A stretch of 64,000 nucleotides of DNA from Lytechinus pictus (taxonomy: Eukaryota > Echinodermata > Echinoidea > Temnopleuroida > Toxopneustidae), in contig NW_026974140.1 in NCBI RefSeq assembly GCF_037042905.1, positions 14,372,001-14,436,000 on the forward strand, given 5' to 3'. The stretch's first letter is position 1. Each line of letters opens with the position of its first letter. The position numbers were made by a program, and so were the translations under genes. Positions 58,890-64,000 of the stretch are shown piece by piece. The notes under the pieces were generated by a model. That model did no database searches. It was given only the letters and a program-made list of their open reading frames with translations, and was not told the DNA's origin.

Positions 58890-60640
58890 ACTGAAATGCT
58901 TTTAGACCTTGTTAGCTTTAAGGACTATACTTTCATGTATCAAGCATAGAACAGGGATCTTATTGGACCACCAATGGCTCTGCTTTCAAAAGGCCTGGAC
59001 CTAGGTGGGTGGTATCAGACCTGGATTCCAGAGACTAGTTCTCTATCTATCAGCCCAATAACAGGACTCAGGAAAGGCAGACATCTGAATACCGACTCTG
59101 AAATACTACAGACCTGTAAAGAGATTAGCAGTAGATATCATTAAGAACTTATTTTATTGTAACATAGTATGGGATAATACACATCCTTCTAAATTGGAAT
59201 TACTCTATTTATTACAGAAGAGATGTGTGAGAATAGCATATCTTGCACATACAAATCCTTTATTTGAAGATTTAGTTATATTGAACATTTTTAAATTGAA
59301 TAATTACTGTAATGCAATATTTCTTTTTAAACATAGGTTAGGTATACTACCTCATAATTTATGTAACATGTTAGAATTAAATTGTACAGTGCATAGTTAT
59401 AATACCAGAAATAAATGAAGTATCATTTATATGCTATCACAAAACAATATGAAATTTATGTGTGAAATCAATCTGCAATGGGAAAAAATAGGCCTACTAA
59501 TGATGATGATCATAAACATTGGTCATAATTAAAGTCGATAACTTTAAGGAAGTTTATATAAGAACTATTAACATAAGCTTCAAGAATAAAAAAAAAATAT
59601 AAGTTCAATTTCAAAGTTAAGGAGTCGAGACGTACATTATTGCTTTAACATATAGGGCATACCCTACGATTTAAAATGCGCCTTTTCTTGTGGACTTTCC
59701 ATAAGGTACAATGAACTTATCTTCATTTGTAATGTGATGGATTCGTTAGCTATAGGCCTAATCTATAATTCAAATTCAATTAGCTATTTTATTACCACTG
59801 ATTTTTTTGTTTCATTCATCATCTCAAATTACCACAAATCCAACAATTTCCATTAATTAAAATTAATCTCAGCAAAAAAATAAAAAAATAAAAATGAAGT
59901 AAAAACAAATAAATGTTTAGTAACATCTTAATTTTGTATCGTGGTTTTTTTTGGGGGCTGAACGTTTAAAACATGTTTTCTTTACAATGCATAATTTCTT
60001 TTTTTTTTATATTTGTTTTCATGTTGTTAAAGCATGAGGGGTCAGAAAGATTGCTGCCCATTTCGATATTTCAAGGTTGGTTGAAAAAAAAAAAGGAAAA
60101 GGGGTGGGGAAAAGAGGGAGAAAATAAAAGAAAACATATTTTTAAAAAATCATTTAGGCCTAGATTACCCCGTAGAAGTTAAAATGACATCTGTTTTGGG
60201 TCATCTTGCCATGCAATACGATCTGGAATTGATGACAGCCCCACCATCCCAGATAAAATGCATCAGAGTGCATGCAATCGAATGACCCCCCCAAAATGTT
60301 TAAAGGTGATATGTCAGTGTGGCTTGCCGTAACCGCATTTTCTCTCAATGCCGACGGTGTGCAAAGAAGATCATGCCTACGTAGGACATGTCTGGAGGTG
60401 TCTTTCCAAGGACCATTCTTCGTATCGCCCAAATCGGCTTTGTGAAACAGTTGAGCGATATCTCATTCTTACGTAGTGCAGTTCTACCAAAGACCATTTC
60501 ATGAAACAGGCCCTAGGCCAGAGGTAAAAAAAAGTGGATTTTTCACGGTTTTCCAGATGTTCGTGGATTTTTCATGATTTTTCCGATGTTCATGGATTTT
60601 GAAAACATGTCCTCACTAAATCCTATGATAAAAAAAATAC
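58890..60640. other. RFXAP upstream region
   Basis: Contains the LINE tail at 59152-59418 and poly-T/poly-A tracts (59998-60010, 60085-60097). Otherwise no recognised feature. A non-coding first exon of RFXAP should lie here or further right. Confidence 0.45.
59152..59418 (+). pseudogene. LINE reverse transcriptase C-terminal fragment
   Basis: YCNIVWDNTHPSKLELLYLL, QKRCVRIAYLAHTNPLFEDL, a middle with HRLGILPHNL, ending HSYNTRNK and a stop. This is the usual C-terminus of Jockey/CR1/RTE-type non-LTR elements (W.....LQKR.VR.I, PLF..L.IL, THxYxTRxK). 5'-truncated. Confidence 0.82.
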
Positions 60641-61211
60641 GACAACACCTCAAAATGTAGTCCCCTAAATGCGGCCATTGCGTGTATGCTTGCCATTTTT
60701 ACGTGCGTTTGCAATGGAACTGCGCTCTTACTAGTCTTAGCAGCGTTCGCACGCCGTTTAGAGGTGAATTGCAGCTGCCTCACAAAGCTCGCAGGAGTGC
60801 CATAGGAATTGTCCATCGTACCTCGCACCGGAGACAGGGCGGCCCGAACAGGAGAATGCTATCGGCTTATTGCGGTCAGAAGTGGTGGTCAATCTTGACC
60901 ACCACGCTGTGATTGCTATCAGCCAATTTTCATGATTAAAAAATAGGTATGTGACTATAGCGCGATGTGATCTCAATACCGCGGCACCGGCAGCGGTTTC
61001 AGAACGAGTTTGGGTCGTTCTGTAAGGGGTGGCTTTAAATGGGTGTAGATTTGGCAGTTTCTCGCCAATTTGGCTTATTTTCACTGATGACGTAGCTGAA
61101 AAAAATTCCCCTTCGCCTCGATGTCAAATTTTGAAGATCGGACGCATGGAAGTTGGATTTGGCTCATGTGAAAATCTAATGTTGTCTTTACCATCGTGAC
61201 CGGCCCTGAAG
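60640..61211 (+). other. CpG-containing region with candidate non-coding exon
   Basis: Compared with its surroundings this stretch has many CpGs (GCGTTCGCACGCCG, GCGCGATGTG, CCGCGGCACCGGCAGCGG) and ends with a strong donor CTGAAG|GTAAGT at 61211. It could be a 5' exon of a plus-strand gene or the RFXAP promoter side. No open frame of note. Confidence 0.3.
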
Positions 61212-62925
61212 GTAAGTTTTGACAGTTTTCAAACCTATTTCAACAGCTTGTTCATATATTTTTCTTGGTGTGTGGTGAATATAAATCGAATCTAAAAATC
61301 CGATCATTTATTTTTTACATCCTCAAAATTGATTGTCAGAAATAGCAAACTGCCGCGAGAGTTACGTGCTACGCGACCATCATGAGTGCAGTGTCGCCGG
61401 GAGCCCTGGCATGGGTGCACCGGCTCAGAGGGGTTATGCTAGCAGTTTGTGCATCGCATTGATTGAATCATTATTTGCTTTTGAGATCTAGAGTCTACTT
61501 GGTTATTTTTATATTATTATTTATTACATCCTTTGATGAATATAAATATACACATTACACAATTTCAGCTTGTTTTCAGTATTTTGTTGCAAGATAATTG
61601 GGATGTCATTTATCATTTATTTAGGCAAACTTAAATATACCAAATCAGGATTTTTTTGTTGCAGCAGTGAAATTTGAATAGATAACTAATTAATTTGCTA
61701 ATTGATAATTACTAATCAATACATTTATCAAATGCTGCAATACTGAGATCTTTCTGTAAGTATTCAATGTTTTATCATTCTGAAAGTTTTATTTAGAAGA
61801 TCTATGTGTTGTTGCAGAAGTTCCTGTCAAAAATTTCCAAAAAATAAGGAAATTATATAAGTTTGTATATGTTCGGGAATGAGTTTATGAACAATTAACA
61901 TATCAATTTACTAATTGATTTAATAAAAAATATTTAATACATTGATCAATTAAGACAAATATTGATATCCTTTTTCATCACATGTTTTTACTCAGTTTTA
62001 TAGAGTAAAATGAATTTGTATAATTTTGTAAAATTTTTGGGTCACGGTCGGTCACACATTTTGAATGGTCGCAATGGTATTAAGACAATGGCAATAATTA
62101 GATCAGATTTTTAATATTAAACAAATCATAACTCTCTTAATATTTGGCCTAGAGTAATGGTTAATATACCATTTTAAATGTTTTTTTCAGCCCTTTCCAA
62201 TGGACTAGGTTACAATGTAATTCCATGATTTTAATTTTTTTTGTCAGATACCGGTACCTATAAAGGTAAGTATAATCTAGACCAACAACTCCTCGAAACA
62301 GACGTCGGCTGCCAGCTGTCTAAGTAGATCTACCTTCTGTCCTTTTTATAAGATATTTATAGAACAAAATAGTTTGTGAAAAAAAAGTTACAGGATGGGA
62401 TACACTAGGCCTAGGGCTAGGCCCTAGTATGATGGGGTGTCCAAACTTCGCGGACTTTTCATAAATATTCATCAGGCTTAAAATTGTTCCCAAAATATTC
62501 ACAATTTATACAAAACCAATTCAAGAAATAGTTACATTGACGGCAAGATCGTAAACTATAAAATCCAGGGGTGTGAGTGGTCACAAATAAAAAGATCTGA
62601 AAAAAGCTGAAGAGTGTTGAAAAAGTCTGAAATAGAAAGAGCTCCCATACTTTTTGTACAGAGGAAGGCTAAAAATAAGCTGAAAATCAAAACAAAAAAA
62701 TCTGAAATCTCACACCCCTGAAAATCATTACAGTTGAATTAAGAAGACGATTCCAAATATTGAGATATTTACATTAATAGCAACCTTACAACCCCCCAAA
62801 CACTAAGAGGTGATTCGACCCCCCATTTTCTTTTTTCAAAATAGTGAATTTGAACAATTTATCCCTACCCATTTTCCCTGAGTTCGCTCCTTGCAATGCC
62901 TACCGAGACGGGTGTTCTTTGACTG
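61212..62925. other. AT-rich, no gene
   Basis: Contains two related AT-rich segments (around 61675-61760 and 61890-61985) and a repeat fragment at about 62283-62335 whose reverse complement recurs at 5143-5180 (GTAGACAGCTGGCAGCCG). Nothing else seen. Confidence 0.5.
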
Positions 62926-62933
62926 TGACGTCA
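62926..62933. promoter_or_regulatory. Perfect CRE TGACGTCA
   Basis: Located in a GC-richer patch (CTGTGACGTCACCGGGGGG) that looks promoter-like; no transcript assigned. Confidence 0.4.
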
Positions 62934-63676
62934 CCGGGGGGTATTTGGTCCCGGTGTAGTAAACTAGGCAGTGCCGTTTTGTGTACTATGCACGTACGCC
63001 TTCATATTTACTTTTGTGTCAAAACTTCATTTTATCGCTATTGATTTTATGTGAACGATACTGAAAGGAAGTAATAATTATTCAAAGACATATAGTCAAT
63101 AATATACCCCTACATTGTTAAAACTGTTCTTCTTTGTAGCGATTTTAGACGATTTTAATGCCTTGTTTTCGTTCGGGACTGTGTCCGTGGCGAAACAAGT
63201 CATAATGGAATAAACTGCAGTTGAAGTTGTATCTGCGAGCCGGAGAACTTGCAAAGAGGAAATGATTAAAAGTATATTTATGGCCGTACTATTATTCCTA
63301 ATATGTAAATTCCCTCAGAATGATACCATAGACCCTAAAGGAATAATTTCAAGGCGAACAATATGAAATTTGATCGAGATCTTCTCACCAGTCGATAACG
63401 TAGCAGACGTGTTATTATGACATATTTATCCGCGTGTGACGCGGCTCTTGCAAAAAACACAGTTGGTTGCGGAATTGCTTTGTGCCGAACGGCCGCCCGC
63501 TCCGGCTCAGCTAGCTGTCGAGCTACCGTAATATACCGCATACCTTTCTTGCTGTCTTCAACTCACTTGCGAATTGCGTTTGTATGTGTGACGATGACCT
63601 CTAGCGTAATTAAATATAGAAAACAACTCAGAAGGCCGAGAAGAATAGTACGTTTGATTCAAGATTGTTCTGTGGA

Positions 63677-63850
63677 ATGAGTGGAAATGATCCAGAGGAT
63701 ATAAAAATGGAGTCAAAGACAAAAGGAAAGAAGAAAAAGACGCCAGGGGATCGCTGCCTGCATGGTCATGAACTGCGGGTCGACATACCGCGGTACCAGA
63801 CCACTACTGTACAGTACACTCAATGCCTGGGTGTTGTGTGTATTGTATAG
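63677..63850 (+). CDS. Possible small or first-exon ORF, Lys-rich
   Basis: MSGNDPEDIKMESKTKGKKK followed by KTPGDRCLHGHELRVDIPRY. The Lys-rich start is coding-like and the upstream 300 bp is CpG-bearing, but no strong donor follows and it ends at TAG. Could be a first exon of a gene continuing beyond the window, or chance. Confidence 0.2.
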   Translation: MSGNDPEDIKMESKTKGKKKKTPGDRCLHGHELRVDIPRYQTTTVQYTQCLGVVCIV

Positions 63851-64000
63851 GCGTGCAGCGCGCGCAGAGCTGAGCTAGCCGCCGGAATTACTTTCCAGCT
63901 ACTCACTTGATGGAACATCGTGATTAAAATAAATGAGAAATAGTGAAAATATCATTCAATAACTCACTGTTTGCAATCTTACATCATGATTTAAGAGTTC

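Noticed and set aside
1..64000. CRISPR array, bacterial operon, organellar or viral gene content
   Set aside because: The direct repeats are minisatellites or TE tandem units without unique spacers; genes have spliceosomal introns and no viral genes were recognised.

Overview
The window is eukaryotic nuclear DNA. It is AT-rich, its genes have short exons with GT/AG borders, and it is dense with SINEs, MITEs, DNA transposons, LINE and Penelope-like fragments, microsatellites and long inverted repeats. A Death-NACHT (NLR) gene, an RFXAP-like gene, tRNA-derived SINEs with (ATT)n tails, and a TGACCTTTGACCTT-bearing tandem repeat together suggest an invertebrate marine deuterostome, most likely a sea urchin. 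That assignment is inference; no species can be read directly. Three protein-coding genes can be assembled exon by exon with matching splice phases. Positions 1-3063 (minus) hold the 5' part of an NLR immune receptor: a Ser-rich leader, a Death-like exon and the start of a NACHT exon with a Walker A motif, running off the left edge. Positions 4852-32678 (plus) hold a complete 16-exon FIP1L1 orthologue of 805 aa, a pre-mRNA 3'-end processing factor. Positions 58889-51571 (minus) hold a four-exon gene of 207 aa that I recognise as RFXAP, a subunit of the RFX transcription complex. FIP1 and RFXAP converge on an 18.9-kb repeat-filled interval. The NLR and FIP1 are divergent, with 1.8 kb between start codons. 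FIP1 intron 1 (13.3 kb) is a repeat nest. It contains several foldback elements, a 2-kb element with short inverted ends, a 2.3-kb Tc1-like transposon that is an inverted head-to-head dimer flanked by TA, and a 0.7-kb tandem duplication split by a fragment of a repeat also found at 52 kb. A 63-nt phase 1-1 candidate cassette exon lies at 6517-6579. FIP1 intron 4 holds a TA-flanked mariner/Tc1-type MITE. Intron 9 holds a 2.7-kb minisatellite of about 43 units in two length classes arranged in blocks. Intron 13 holds a tRNA-derived SINE interrupted by a MITE. The 32.7-51.5 kb interval has a SINE, a TTAA-flanked MITE, a frameshifted coiled-coil TE-like pseudogene, a LINE ORF1-like fragment, and a Penelope-like reverse transcriptase split by a 2.6-kb TTAA-flanked element. 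RFXAP intron 3 carries a roughly 1.9-kb tandem array rich in nuclear-receptor DR1-like half-sites. From 59 kb to the end there is a LINE reverse-transcriptase tail and CpG-containing, promoter-like DNA with a perfect CRE, but no confidently assembled gene. I see no bacterial, organellar, CRISPR or viral gene content.
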